Source: Pseudomonas fluorescens (GTDB lineage Bacteria; Pseudomonadota; Gammaproteobacteria; Pseudomonadales; Pseudomonadaceae). Taken from it: a stretch of 64,000 bases of DNA. The notes under the pieces were generated by a model that searched no databases, had not been told where the DNA came from, and saw only the letters and a list, made by a program, of their open reading frames with translations. Position numbers and translations under genes: made by a program. This document shows positions 49,839-58,585 of this stretch, one piece after another; position 1 is the first letter of the stretch, and each line of letters starts with the position of its first letter. The stretch spans positions 5,565,501 to 5,629,500 of the forward strand of contig NZ_LR134318.1 in the NCBI RefSeq assembly GCF_900636825.1. The letters are read 5' to 3'.

Positions 49839-50873
49839 TTAGAAATTATCCGGGGTGCGCGCCTTCTCCCGCGCATGCTCGCGGCTGATCAAACCTTTGG
49901 TCACCAGATCCTTCAGGCACATATCAAGTGTCTGCATGCCCAGCGACCCACCCGTCTGAATCGCCGAATACATCTGCGCCACCTTGTCCTCGCGGATCAA
50001 ATTGCGAACCGCCGAGGTGCCCAGCATGATTTCGTGCGCCGCCACTCGCCCGCCGCCGATCTTCTTGATCAAAGTCTGCGAAACCACCGCCAGCAACGAT
50101 TCCGACAGCATCGAACGGACCATGGATTTCTCATCGCCGGGAAACACATCTACCACGCGATCGATGGTTTTCGCTGCTGAAGTGGTGTGCAGCGTGCCGA
50201 ACACCAGATGCCCGGTTTCCGCCGCTGTCAGCGCCAGGCGAATGGTTTCCAGATCACGCATTTCGCCCACCAGGATCACGTCGGGATCTTCACGCAGTGC
50301 CGAGCGCAATGCCGTGGCGAAACTGCGGGTATCGCGATGGACTTCGCGCTGATTGATCAGGCATTTGCGTGATTCGTGGACAAATTCGATCGGGTCTTCA
50401 ATCGTCAGAATATGATGATGGCGGTGGGTGTTGAGGTAGTCGATCATTGCCGCCAGCGTCGTCGACTTGCCGGAACCGGTCGGCCCGGTGACCAATACCA
50501 GTCCGCGCGGCGCATCGGTGATCTTGCGGAACACGTCGCCCATGGCCAGATCTTCCATGGTCAGCACTTTCGATGGAATCGTGCGGAACACCGCACCGGC
50601 GCCGCGATTCTGGTTGAAGGCATTGACCCGAAAACGCGCCACACCCGGCACGTCGAATGAAAAATCGGTTTCCAGATTTTTCTCGAAATCCACCCGTTGG
50701 GTGTCGTTCATGATGTCGTAGATCAAATCGTGTACTTGCTTGTGATCCAGCGCCGGCAGATTGATCCGTCGCACGTCGCCATCGACGCGGATCATCGGCG
50801 GCAGCCCGGCCGACAGGTGCAGGTCGGAAGCGCCCTGTTTGGCGCTGAAGGCCAGCAATTCAGTGATATCCAT
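49839..50873 (-). CDS. pilT: Type IV pilus retraction ATPase PilT
   Basis: The protein has 344 residues. GPTGSGKST is the Walker A motif, GEMRDLETI includes the acidic Walker B, GTLHTTSAAKTIDR holds the His box, and AVRNLIRE is the PilT C-terminal signature (AIRNLIRE in others). It powers pilus retraction and thus twitching. The start is the ATG at 50873 (MDITELLAF). The paralogue pilU, next to pilT in P. aeruginosa, is not found in the window. Confidence 0.97.
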   Translation of the reverse strand: MDITELLAFSAKQGASDLHLSAGLPPMIRVDGDVRRINLPALDHKQVHDLIYDIMNDTQRVDFEKNLETDFSFDVPGVARFRVNAFNQNRGAGAVFRTIPSKVLTMEDLAMGDVFRKITDAPRGLVLVTGPTGSGKSTTLAAMIDYLNTHRHHHILTIEDPIEFVHESRKCLINQREVHRDTRSFATALRSALREDPDVILVGEMRDLETIRLALTAAETGHLVFGTLHTTSAAKTIDRVVDVFPGDEKSMVRSMLSESLLAVVSQTLIKKIGGGRVAAHEIMLGTSAVRNLIREDKVAQMYSAIQTGGSLGMQTLDMCLKDLVTKGLISREHAREKARTPDNF

Positions 50874-50929
50874 AGCGTCCCTCAATTCCAGTAGAATGCC
50901 GCGAACCTACAGACCGCCGGCGCCTCTTG

Positions 50930-51616
50930 ATGTCCACGATAGCAGACAACATCGCCCTCGTTAGTTCACGCATTCAGGCCGCGATTGCCGCTGCCGGACG
51001 AACTGAAAACAGCGTCCAGCTACTCGCCGTGAGCAAAACCAAACCCGCCCAGGCCCTGCGGGAAGCCTATGCCGCCGGCCTGCGCGACTTCGGCGAGAAC
51101 TACTTGCAGGAAGCCTTGGGCAAACAGCTGGAGCTGGCCGACCTGCCCTTGATCTGGCACTTCATCGGCCCCATTCAATCGAACAAGACTCGCGCGATTG
51201 CCGAGCATTTCGATTGGGTGCACTCCGTGGATCGCCTGAAAATTGCTCAACGCCTGTCCGAACAACGCCCGGCCGAGCTACCGCCACTGAACATCTGCAT
51301 TCAGGTCAACGTCAGCGGTGAGGCCAGTAAATCCGGCTGCACGCCCGCCGATCTGCCGGCCTTGGCCAATGCCATCAGCGCCCTGCCGCGCCTGAAACTG
51401 CGTGGGCTGATGGCGATTCCCGAGCCGACCGAAGAGCGCGCCGAGCAAGACGCGGCATTCGCCGCCGTTCAGCAATTGCAGGCCGACCTCGATCTGCCAC
51501 TCGACACGCTTTCCATGGGCATGAGCCATGACCTCGAGTCGGCCATTGCCCAAGGCGCCACCTGGGTTCGTATCGGTACGGCCCTGTTCGGCGCCCGCGA
51601 TTACTCCCAATCCTGA
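50930..51616 (+). CDS. yggS: PLP homeostasis protein (YggS/PROSC)
   Basis: The protein has 228 residues and is an alanine-racemase-like TIM barrel. LLAVSKTKP carries the PLP lysine, LIWHFIGPIQSNKTR and LRGLMAIPEP are family motifs, and LSMGMSHDLESAI and VRIGTALFG bind phosphate. It buffers free PLP and affects amino-acid pools. It is divergent from pilT with only 56 bp between the starts, so their promoters must overlap. It heads yggS-proC-yggT. Confidence 0.96.
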   Translation: MSTIADNIALVSSRIQAAIAAAGRTENSVQLLAVSKTKPAQALREAYAAGLRDFGENYLQEALGKQLELADLPLIWHFIGPIQSNKTRAIAEHFDWVHSVDRLKIAQRLSEQRPAELPPLNICIQVNVSGEASKSGCTPADLPALANAISALPRLKLRGLMAIPEPTEERAEQDAAFAAVQQLQADLDLPLDTLSMGMSHDLESAIAQGATWVRIGTALFGARDYSQS

Positions 51617-51639
51617 ACGTTTCCAGATAAGGACCACAC

Positions 51640-52458
51640 ATGAGCAACACACGTATTGCGTTTATCGGTGCGGGCAACATGGCGGCCAGTCTGATTGGCG
51701 GCCTGCGCGCCAAGGGTCTGGAAGCGGCGCAGATCCGCGCCAGCGATCCAGGCGAGGAAACCCGCGCCAAAGTCAGCGCCGAACACGGCATTGAAACCTT
51801 CGCTGACAATGCCCAGGCGATCGACGGCGTCGATGTCATCGTGCTCGCGGTCAAGCCGCAGGCGATGAAAGCCGTGTGCGAGGCGCTGCGCCCGAGCCTG
51901 AAACCGAATCAACTGGTGGTCTCGATCGCCGCCGGCATCACCTGCGCGAGCATGACTGCATGGCTCGGCGAGCAGCCGATCGTGCGCTGCATGCCGAACA
52001 CCCCGGCGCTGCTGCGTCAGGGTGTCAGCGGTTTGTACGCGACCAGCGAAGTGACCGCCGAACAGCGTCAGCAAGCCGAAGAGCTGCTGTTCGCCGTCGG
52101 CATCGCCCTGTGGCTCAACGAAGAGCAGCAACTGGACGCAGTCACCGCAGTGTCCGGCTCCGGCCCGGCGTACTTCTTCCTGCTGATCGAAGCCATGACG
52201 GCGGCGGGCGTGAAACTGGGCCTGCCCAAGGACATCGCTGAGCAGCTCACCGTGCAAACCGCTTTGGGCGCCGCGCACATGGCCGTGTCCAGCGACGTCG
52301 ACGCTGCCGAATTGCGTCGCCGCGTGACTTCGCCAAACGGCACCACGGAAGCTGCGATCAAATCATTCCAGGCTGGCGGCTTCGAAGCGCTGGTCGAAAC
52401 CGCACTCGGCGCCGCCGCGCACCGCTCGGCCGAAATGGCCGAACAACTGGGCAAATAA
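51640..52458 (+). CDS. proC: Pyrroline-5-carboxylate reductase
   Basis: The protein has 272 residues. IAFIGAGNMAASLIGGL is the Rossmann NAD(P) motif, VRCMPNTPALLRQGVSGLY the middle, and AVSGSGPAYFFLLIEAM and TSPNGTTEAAIKSF the substrate-binding helical domain. It reduces pyrroline-5-carboxylate to proline. It lies 23 bp after yggS and 11 bp before yggT. Confidence 0.97.
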   Translation: MSNTRIAFIGAGNMAASLIGGLRAKGLEAAQIRASDPGEETRAKVSAEHGIETFADNAQAIDGVDVIVLAVKPQAMKAVCEALRPSLKPNQLVVSIAAGITCASMTAWLGEQPIVRCMPNTPALLRQGVSGLYATSEVTAEQRQQAEELLFAVGIALWLNEEQQLDAVTAVSGSGPAYFFLLIEAMTAAGVKLGLPKDIAEQLTVQTALGAAHMAVSSDVDAAELRRRVTSPNGTTEAAIKSFQAGGFEALVETALGAAAHRSAEMAEQLGK

Positions 52459-52469
52459 AGGAGCCTTTC

Positions 52470-53060
52470 ATGATCGGATTGAACACTGCAGCGGTTTACG
52501 TGCTGCAAACCCTCGGCAGCCTGTACCTGCTGATCGTGCTGCTGCGCTTCGTCCTGCAACTGGTGCGGGCGAACTTCTATAACCCGCTGTGCCAGTTCAT
52601 CGTCAAGGCGACCCAGCCGCTGCTCAAGCCACTGCGTCGGATCATCCCAAGCCTGTTCGGTCTCGACATGTCGTCGCTGGTGCTGGCGATTCTGGTGCAA
52701 CTGGTGTTGATGGCGCTGACCCTGCTGCTGACTTACGGCACCACCGGCAACCCGTTGCAACTGTTGATCTGGTCGCTGATTGGCGTGACCGCGCTGTTCC
52801 TGAAGATCTTCTTCTTCGCCCTGATCATCAGCGTAATTCTGTCGTGGGTTGCACCGGGCAGCCACAATCCTGGCGCTGAGCTGGTCAACCAGATCTGCGA
52901 GCCGGCACTGGCACCGTTTCGCCGTTTCCTGCCGAACCTCGGCGGGCTCGATCTGTCGCCGATCTTCGCCTTCCTTGCGCTGAAATTGATCGACATGCTG
53001 GTGATCAATAATCTGGCAGCGATGACGATGATGCCGGAGATTCTGCGTTTGCTGATGTGA
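52470..53060 (+). CDS. yggT: YggT family integral membrane protein
   Basis: The protein has 196 residues with two YGGT domains: LIVLLRFVLQLVRANFYNPL and then LIISVILSWVAPGSHNPGAELV, each followed by P-L-x-P-x-R-R (PLLKPLRRIIP and PALAPFRRFLP). Four helices are predicted. Functions proposed for the family include osmotic tolerance and division or chloroplast nucleoid organisation. Co-transcription with proC is conserved. Confidence 0.93.
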   Translation: MIGLNTAAVYVLQTLGSLYLLIVLLRFVLQLVRANFYNPLCQFIVKATQPLLKPLRRIIPSLFGLDMSSLVLAILVQLVLMALTLLLTYGTTGNPLQLLIWSLIGVTALFLKIFFFALIISVILSWVAPGSHNPGAELVNQICEPALAPFRRFLPNLGGLDLSPIFAFLALKLIDMLVINNLAAMTMMPEILRLLM

Positions 53061-53110
53061 TGCGAGGTGAGAGGGATTGGGCGCTCGGCTTGATACTGAG
53101 TCGCCTGCGC

Positions 53111-53257
53111 CCCTCACCCCAGCCCTCTCCCGAGGGAGAGGGAGCCGATCGGGTTGTTTTTCAAGGCCTGAGCTCGACTCGGAATCTCAGGTCAGCATCA
53201 CTCTGAAGATCGCCGCGGTCAGTCCCCTCTCCCTCCGGGAGAGGGCTAGGGTGAGGG
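53111..53257. repeat. ~150-bp palindromic-ended element, copy 3
   Basis: CCCTCACCCCAGCCCTCTCCC and GGGAGAGGGCTAGGGTGAGGG ends, with interior GGCCTGAGCTCGACTCGG and ATCTCAGGTCAGCATC, the same orientation as copy 2. It makes up most of the 303-bp yggT-metX gap. Confidence 0.88.
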
Positions 53258-53363
53258 AAAAAATCCCAAGCCCGACACCGATTTTCCGGACACCTTGCCC
53301 TTGGCTTGCCGCTAACCCCCCCGGTCTTTAGACTTACGCCTCATTTCAACGAGAGCAGGGTCG

Positions 53364-54503
53364 ATGCCAACTGCCTTTCCCCCCGATTCTGTTGGTCTGG
53401 TAACGCCACAAACCGCGCACTTCAGCGAACCGCTGGCGCTCGCTTGTGGCCGTTCGCTGGCCGCTTATGACCTGATCTACGAAACCTACGGCACGCTGAA
53501 CGCCCAGGCGAGCAACGCCGTGCTGATCTGTCACGCCTTGTCCGGCCATCATCACGCTGCCGGTTATCACAGCGTCGACGACCGCAAGCCCGGCTGGTGG
53601 GACAGCTGCATCGGCCCCGGCAAGCCGATCGACACCAACAAATTCTTCGTGGTCAGCCTGAACAACCTCGGCGGCTGCAACGGCTCCACCGGCCCGAGCA
53701 GCATCAACCCCGAGACCGGCAAGCCGTTCGGCGCCGACTTCCCGGTGCTCACCGTGGAAGACTGGGTGCACAGCCAGGCGCGCCTTGCTGATTTGCTCGG
53801 CATCGGCCAGTGGGCAGCGGTGATCGGCGGCAGCCTCGGCGGCATGCAGGCGCTGCAATGGACCATCACCTACCCGGATCGCGTGCGGCACTGCCTGGCG
53901 ATCGCCTCGGCGCCGAAGCTGTCGGCGCAGAACATCGCCTTCAACGAAGTCGCGCGTCAGGCGATCCTCACTGACCCGGAATTCCACGGTGGTTCGTTTC
54001 AGGAAGCGGGCGTGATCCCCAAGCGCGGGCTGATGTTGGCGCGCATGGTCGGGCACATCACTTATCTGTCCGACGATTCGATGGGTGAGAAATTCGGCCG
54101 TGGCCTGAAGAGCGAGAAGCTCAACTACGACTTCCACAGCGTCGAGTTCCAGGTCGAAAGCTACCTGCGTTATCAAGGCGAAGAGTTCTCGGGACGCTTC
54201 GATGCCAACACCTATCTGTTGATGACCAAGGCGCTGGATTACTTCGATCCGGCGGCGAACTTCGACGATGATCTGGCGAAGACCTTCGAAAACGCCACCG
54301 CCAAGTTCTGCGTGATGTCATTCACCACCGACTGGCGCTTCTCCCCGGCCCGTTCGCGGGAACTGGTGGATGCGCTGATGGCCGCGCGCAAGGACGTCAG
54401 CTATCTGGAAATCGACGCGCCGCAGGGCCACGACGCCTTCCTGATTCCGATCCCGCGCTATTTGCAGGCGTTCGGCAATTACATGAACCGCATTTCGTTG
54501 TGA
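53364..54503 (+). CDS. metX: Homoserine O-acyltransferase MetX
   Basis: The protein has 379 residues and an alpha/beta hydrolase fold. LICHALSGHHHAAGYH, then IGGSLGGMQALQW (the catalytic serine), and GHDAFL with the catalytic histidine near the end. MetX activates homoserine for methionine synthesis; in pseudomonads the enzyme uses succinyl-CoA according to published work, although the fold is that of the acetyltransferases. It lies 7 bp before metW. Confidence 0.95.
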   Translation: MPTAFPPDSVGLVTPQTAHFSEPLALACGRSLAAYDLIYETYGTLNAQASNAVLICHALSGHHHAAGYHSVDDRKPGWWDSCIGPGKPIDTNKFFVVSLNNLGGCNGSTGPSSINPETGKPFGADFPVLTVEDWVHSQARLADLLGIGQWAAVIGGSLGGMQALQWTITYPDRVRHCLAIASAPKLSAQNIAFNEVARQAILTDPEFHGGSFQEAGVIPKRGLMLARMVGHITYLSDDSMGEKFGRGLKSEKLNYDFHSVEFQVESYLRYQGEEFSGRFDANTYLLMTKALDYFDPAANFDDDLAKTFENATAKFCVMSFTTDWRFSPARSRELVDALMAARKDVSYLEIDAPQGHDAFLIPIPRYLQAFGNYMNRISL

Positions 54504-54510
54504 GAAAGCC

Positions 54511-55131
54511 ATGAGAGCTGATCTGGAAATCATCCAGGAATGGATCCCCGCCGGCAGCCGCGTCCTCGACCTCGGTTGCGGCGATGGCGAGTTGCTGACC
54601 TGGCTGCGCGACAATAAAAACGTCACCGGTTATGGCCTGGAAAACGACGCTGACAACATTGCCGAATGCGTTGCCAAAGGCATCAATGTCATCGAACAGG
54701 ATCTGGACAAAGGCCTGGGCAATTTCGCCAGCAACAGTTTCGACGTTGTCGTCATGACCCAGGCCCTGCAAGCCGTGCACTACCCGGACAGGATCCTCGA
54801 CGAGATGCTGCGCGTGGGCCGTCAGTGCATCATCACCTTCCCCAATTTCGGCCACTGGCGCTGCCGCTGGTATCTGGCGAGCAAGGGCCGCATGCCGGTG
54901 TCGGAGTTCCTGCCGTACACCTGGTACAACACGCCGAACATTCACTTCTGCACTTTCGAGGATTTCGAAGCGCTGTGCCGCGAACGTGACGCAAAGGTCA
55001 TTGATCGGCTTGCCGTGGATCAACAGCACCGCCACGGGTGGGCCAGTAAGCTATGGCCTAATCTGTTAGGTGAAATCGGTATCTACCGCGTCAGCAGTCC
55101 GCAACTGGCGGATCATAAAGTCGCGGTCTGA
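54511..55131 (+). CDS. metW: Methionine biosynthesis protein MetW
   Basis: The protein has 206 residues with a class I methyltransferase fold: VLDLGCGDGELLTWL is the SAM motif, and FPNFGHWRCRWYLASKGRMPVS a family signature. In Pseudomonas and related bacteria MetW is needed with MetX for homoserine acylation; it seems to stimulate MetX rather than act independently. It follows metX by 7 bp. Confidence 0.94.
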   Translation: MRADLEIIQEWIPAGSRVLDLGCGDGELLTWLRDNKNVTGYGLENDADNIAECVAKGINVIEQDLDKGLGNFASNSFDVVVMTQALQAVHYPDRILDEMLRVGRQCIITFPNFGHWRCRWYLASKGRMPVSEFLPYTWYNTPNIHFCTFEDFEALCRERDAKVIDRLAVDQQHRHGWASKLWPNLLGEIGIYRVSSPQLADHKVAV

Positions 55132-55157
55132 GCCGAGCCATTTCGAGGAGCACGCAC

Positions 55158-55592
55158 ATGGGTCGTTTAGCGTTGTTGTTATTCACCGCCTGCCTGAGCG
55201 CCGGCGCCATGGCGGCGGACGTCATCAAGGGTGAACGCAAGGAAACCTTCGGCGACATCACGGTGCACTACAACACCTTCAACTCAACGTTCCTGCAACC
55301 GGACATCGCCACGGCAGCGGAGCTGATCCGCAGCAAGAACCAGGGCGTGATCAACGTCTCGGTGGTCAAGGACGGCAAAACGCTGATCGCCAGCGTCACC
55401 GGTACGGTCAAGGATCTGACAAGCAACAGCGTGCCGCTGAAATTCCGCCAGGTCACCGAACAGGGCGCGATCTACTACATCGCCCAGTACCCGGTGCCGC
55501 AGCAGGAAACCCGCACCTTTGAAATCAAAGTGCAGAACGGCGACAAGATCAACACCATCAACTTCAACCAAGAACTCTTTCCCGGCGAATGA
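55158..55592 (+). CDS. DUF4426 periplasmic protein
   Basis: The protein has 144 residues. A signal peptide (LALLLFTACLSAGAMA) precedes a beta-rich domain: VIKGERKETFGDITVHYN, then FNSTFLQPDIATAAELIRSKNQGVIN. It matches DUF4426, an uncharacterised gammaproteobacterial family usually found after metW. GAGGAG lies upstream. The stop overlaps the rdgB start. Confidence 0.85.
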   Translation: MGRLALLLFTACLSAGAMAADVIKGERKETFGDITVHYNTFNSTFLQPDIATAAELIRSKNQGVINVSVVKDGKTLIASVTGTVKDLTSNSVPLKFRQVTEQGAIYYIAQYPVPQQETRTFEIKVQNGDKINTINFNQELFPGE

Positions 55593-56185
55593 TGAACATC
55601 AAGCAGCTCGTACTGGCCAGCCATAACGCCGGCAAACTCAAAGAACTCCAGGCCATGCTCGGCGACTCGGTGCAACTGCGCTCGATTGGCGAATGGAGCA
55701 AGGTCGAGCCGGAAGAAACCGGCCTGTCGTTTGTCGAAAACGCGATCCTCAAGGCCCGCAACGCCGCACGCATTTCCGGGCTGCCGGCGCTGGCCGACGA
55801 TTCCGGCCTGGCGGTGGATTTTCTCGGTGGCGCACCGGGCATCTATTCGGCACGTTACGCCGATGGCAAGGGCGATGCGGCGAATAACGCAAAATTGCTC
55901 GACGCTTTGAAAGATGTGCCGGAAGCCGAGCGCGGCGCGCAGTTTGTTTGTGTGCTGGCGCTGGTGCGGCACGCCGATGATCCGTTGCCGATCCTCTGCG
56001 AAGGCCTGTGGCACGGAAGGATCCTGACGGCTGCCAGCGGCGAGCACGGTTTCGGTTATGACCCGCTGTTCTGGGTGCCGGAGCGCGATTGTTCCAGCGC
56101 CGAATTGAGCCCGGCCGACAAAAACCAGATCAGCCACCGCGCCCGCGCAATGGATCTGCTGCGCCAGCGTCTGGGTTTGAAATGA
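55589..56185 (+). CDS. rdgB: dITP/XTP pyrophosphatase
   Basis: The protein has 198 residues. LASHNAGKLKELQAML is the Ham1 nucleotide motif, FVENAILKARNAA and LADDSGLAVDFLGGAPGIYSARYA are the metal and substrate sites, and SGEHGFGYDPLFWVPE lies later. It removes non-canonical purine nucleotides (dITP, XTP). ATGATG at the start overlaps the stop of the DUF4426 gene; the second ATG is one codon later. The stop overlaps hemW. Confidence 0.97.
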   Translation: MMNIKQLVLASHNAGKLKELQAMLGDSVQLRSIGEWSKVEPEETGLSFVENAILKARNAARISGLPALADDSGLAVDFLGGAPGIYSARYADGKGDAANNAKLLDALKDVPEAERGAQFVCVLALVRHADDPLPILCEGLWHGRILTAASGEHGFGYDPLFWVPERDCSSAELSPADKNQISHRARAMDLLRQRLGLK

Positions 56186-57387
56186 CCCGTGATTCCTCCG
56201 CGTCGTCGCTGATCATCGGCGGCGCCGCTTCCTCGCCTCGGGCACCGCTGCCGACGTTGCCACCGCTGGCGCTGTACATCCACATCCCGTGGTGTGTGCG
56301 CAAATGCCCGTATTGCGATTTCAACTCCCACACCGCCAGCCCGGTGCTGCCGGAGCAGGAATATGTCGACGCGTTGCTGGCCGATCTCGATCAGGATCTG
56401 CACGCGATATATGGCCGTGAACTGACCTCGATCTTCTTCGGTGGCGGCACGCCTAGCCTGTTCAGCGCTGAAGCCCTTGGGCGTTTGCTGGAAGGCGTCG
56501 AGCAGCGCATTCCGTTTGCCGACGACATTGAAATCACCCTTGAGGCAAACCCGGGCACTTTCGAGCAAGAGAAGTTCGTCGCCTATCGCAAGCTGGGGAT
56601 CAATCGCCTGTCGATCGGCATCCAGAGTTTCCAGCAGGCAAAGCTTGAGGCGCTCGGGCGCATTCACAACGGCGACGAAGCGGTGCGAGCGGCAGGCATG
56701 GCGCGGCAGGCCGGGTTCGATAACTTCAACCTCGACTTGATGCACGGTCTGCCCGATCAATCGCTGGACGACGCCTTGAGCGATTTGCGCCAAGCCATCG
56801 AACTGAAGCCGACGCACATTTCCTGGTATCAACTGACGCTGGAGCCGAACACGGTGTTCTGGAATCAGCCGCCCGTGCTGCCGGAAGACGACACGCTGTG
56901 GGATATTCAGGAAGCCGGCCAAGCGCTGCTGGCCGAATACGGCTACGCGCAATACGAAGTGTCGGCATATGCCCAGGCCGGACGTCCGGCGCGGCACAAC
57001 CTCAATTACTGGAGCTTCGGCGACTTCATCGGCATTGGCGCGGGTGCGCATGGCAAATTAAGTCATCCGGACGGGCGCATCGTGCGCACGTGGAAGACGC
57101 GTCTGCCGAAGGACTACTTGAATCCGGCGAAAAGTTTTCAGGCCGGCGAGAAATCGCTGACCAATGAAGAAATGCCGTTCGAGTTCCTGATGAACGCGTT
57201 GCGCCTGACTGCGGGCGTCGAATCGCGCCTTTATCCGGAACGTACCGGGCTGTCGCTGGAAAGCCTCGCCGAAGGCCGGGCAGCGGCAGAACAAAGCGGC
57301 CTGCTGCAGGTCGAACCGTCACGCCTGGCGGCGACCGAACGCGGCCAGCTGTTCCTCAACGATTTGCTGCAACAATTTCTGAACTGA
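56182..57387 (+). CDS. hemW: Radical-SAM haem chaperone HemW
   Basis: The protein has 401 residues. LYIHIPWCVRKCPYCDFNSH carries the CxxxCxxC iron-sulfur motif, FFGGGTPSL is the second SAM motif, and ITLEANPGT and LSIGIQSFQ follow. HemW delivers haem to respiratory enzymes; it was formerly labelled as a coproporphyrinogen oxidase. The start at 56182 overlaps the rdgB stop as ATGA and gives a short extra N-terminus before the barrel. Confidence 0.95.
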   Translation: MTRDSSASSLIIGGAASSPRAPLPTLPPLALYIHIPWCVRKCPYCDFNSHTASPVLPEQEYVDALLADLDQDLHAIYGRELTSIFFGGGTPSLFSAEALGRLLEGVEQRIPFADDIEITLEANPGTFEQEKFVAYRKLGINRLSIGIQSFQQAKLEALGRIHNGDEAVRAAGMARQAGFDNFNLDLMHGLPDQSLDDALSDLRQAIELKPTHISWYQLTLEPNTVFWNQPPVLPEDDTLWDIQEAGQALLAEYGYAQYEVSAYAQAGRPARHNLNYWSFGDFIGIGAGAHGKLSHPDGRIVRTWKTRLPKDYLNPAKSFQAGEKSLTNEEMPFEFLMNALRLTAGVESRLYPERTGLSLESLAEGRAAAEQSGLLQVEPSRLAATERGQLFLNDLLQQFLN

Positions 57388-57409
57388 CTTCAGCTCAAAG
57401 GGAAAACGC

Positions 57410-57733
57410 ATGGATTTGATACTCGACCTGCTCGCCACCGTCTCCCGCTGGAGCCGCAGCAACCTCTCGGAAATCGCCCTGGCGCTGGTCGGCTGCCTGC
57501 TGGTGCTGTTTGGCGCGGACTTCAAGGGCTGGGTCGAGCAACGCCTGGGCAGCATCGCCGGAGCATTGCGCGTGCCGCTGATGGCGCTGCTGTGCGTGAT
57601 TGGCAGCGGCGCCGCGCTGATCTACGCCACGCCTTGGGTGATCAAGGGTCTGAGCCAGTTCAACAACTACAGCCTCGCGCCGGTGTTGTTAGTGGTGCTT
57701 GTCCTGATCGGCGTCGTCGCTGACCGCCGCTAA
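57410..57733 (+). CDS. DUF3392 membrane protein
   Basis: The protein has 107 residues with three hydrophobic segments: about 22-38, 53-71 and 88-104. The N-terminus MDLILDLLATVSRWSRSNL and central FGADFKGWVEQRLG fit DUF3392, an uncharacterised family of gammaproteobacteria. It follows hemW by 22 bp and probably ends that operon. Confidence 0.85.
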   Translation: MDLILDLLATVSRWSRSNLSEIALALVGCLLVLFGADFKGWVEQRLGSIAGALRVPLMALLCVIGSGAALIYATPWVIKGLSQFNNYSLAPVLLVVLVLIGVVADRR

Positions 57734-57757
57734 TCTTTCAGCACACCCAAAACAACT

Positions 57758-57834
57758 GTAGGAGCTGCGGCACGCTGCGATCTTTTGATCTTGTTTGAAG
57801 ATCAAGAGATCGCAGCGTGCCGCAGCTCCTACAG
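57758..57834. repeat. REP palindrome, GCAGCGTGCCGC variant
   Basis: GTAGGAGCTGCGGCACGCTG and CAGCGTGCCGCAGCTCCTAC arms around GATCTTTTGATCTTGTTTGAAGATCAAGAGATC. Its arm tip matches the right arms of the triple repeat at 31783-32103. Between the convergent DUF3392 and trmB genes. Confidence 0.93.
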
Positions 57835-57850
57835 AGTTATTGCGTAAAGC

Positions 57851-58576
57851 TCAGGACAGTTTTTCGAACTTCAGATCCCAAACGCCGTGGCCAAGACGTT
57901 CGCCGCGGCGTTCGAACTTGGTGATCGGGCGTTCTGCCGGGCGCGGGACGCATTTGCCGTCTTCGGCAAGGTTGCGGTAGCCCGGGGCGACGTTCATCAC
58001 TTCCAGCATGTACTCGGCATACGGTTCCCAGTCGGTGGCCATGTGCAGAATGCCGCCGACCTTCAACTTGCTGCGCACCAGTTCGGCGAACGAAGCCTGA
58101 ACGATACGACGCTTGTGGTGACGGCTCTTGTGCCACGGATCCGGGAAGAACAGCATCAGGCGATCGAGGCTGTTGTCGGCGATGCAACGATTAAGCACTT
58201 CGATCGCGTCGCAATCGTAGACCCGCAGGTTGGTCAGACCCTGCGTCAGCACGCCATTGAGCAGCGCGCCGACACCCGGACGATGTACTTCAACGCCGAT
58301 GAAATCCTGCTCCGGCGCCGCCGCGGCCATTTCCAGCAGCGAGTGGCCCATGCCGAAACCGATTTCCAGCGAGCGCGGCGCCGAACGGCCGAACACTTGA
58401 TCGTAATCCACCGGCGCATCGGCCAGCGGCAGCACGAACAGCGGCGCGCCCTGATCCAGGCCGCGCTGCTGGCCTTCGGTCATGCGCCCGGCGCGCATCA
58501 CGAAACTCTTGATGCGGCGGTGTTGGCGCTCGTCGCCTTCGTCCGGCTGGACAGGCGTGTCGTTCGATTCAGTCAT
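57851..58576 (-). CDS. trmB: tRNA (guanine-N7)-methyltransferase
   Basis: The protein has 241 residues. RSLEIGFGMGHSLLEMA is the SAM motif, FIGVEVHRPGVGALL and MLFFPDPWHKSRHHKRR are TrmB signatures, and TDWEPYAEYMLEVM completes the site. It makes m7G46 in tRNA. The start is the ATG at 58576; it lies 9 bp after thiG, suggesting one transcript thiS-thiG-trmB. Confidence 0.96.
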   Translation of the reverse strand: MTESNDTPVQPDEGDERQHRRIKSFVMRAGRMTEGQQRGLDQGAPLFVLPLADAPVDYDQVFGRSAPRSLEIGFGMGHSLLEMAAAAPEQDFIGVEVHRPGVGALLNGVLTQGLTNLRVYDCDAIEVLNRCIADNSLDRLMLFFPDPWHKSRHHKRRIVQASFAELVRSKLKVGGILHMATDWEPYAEYMLEVMNVAPGYRNLAEDGKCVPRPAERPITKFERRGERLGHGVWDLKFEKLS

Positions 58577-58585
58577 CAATGGCTC

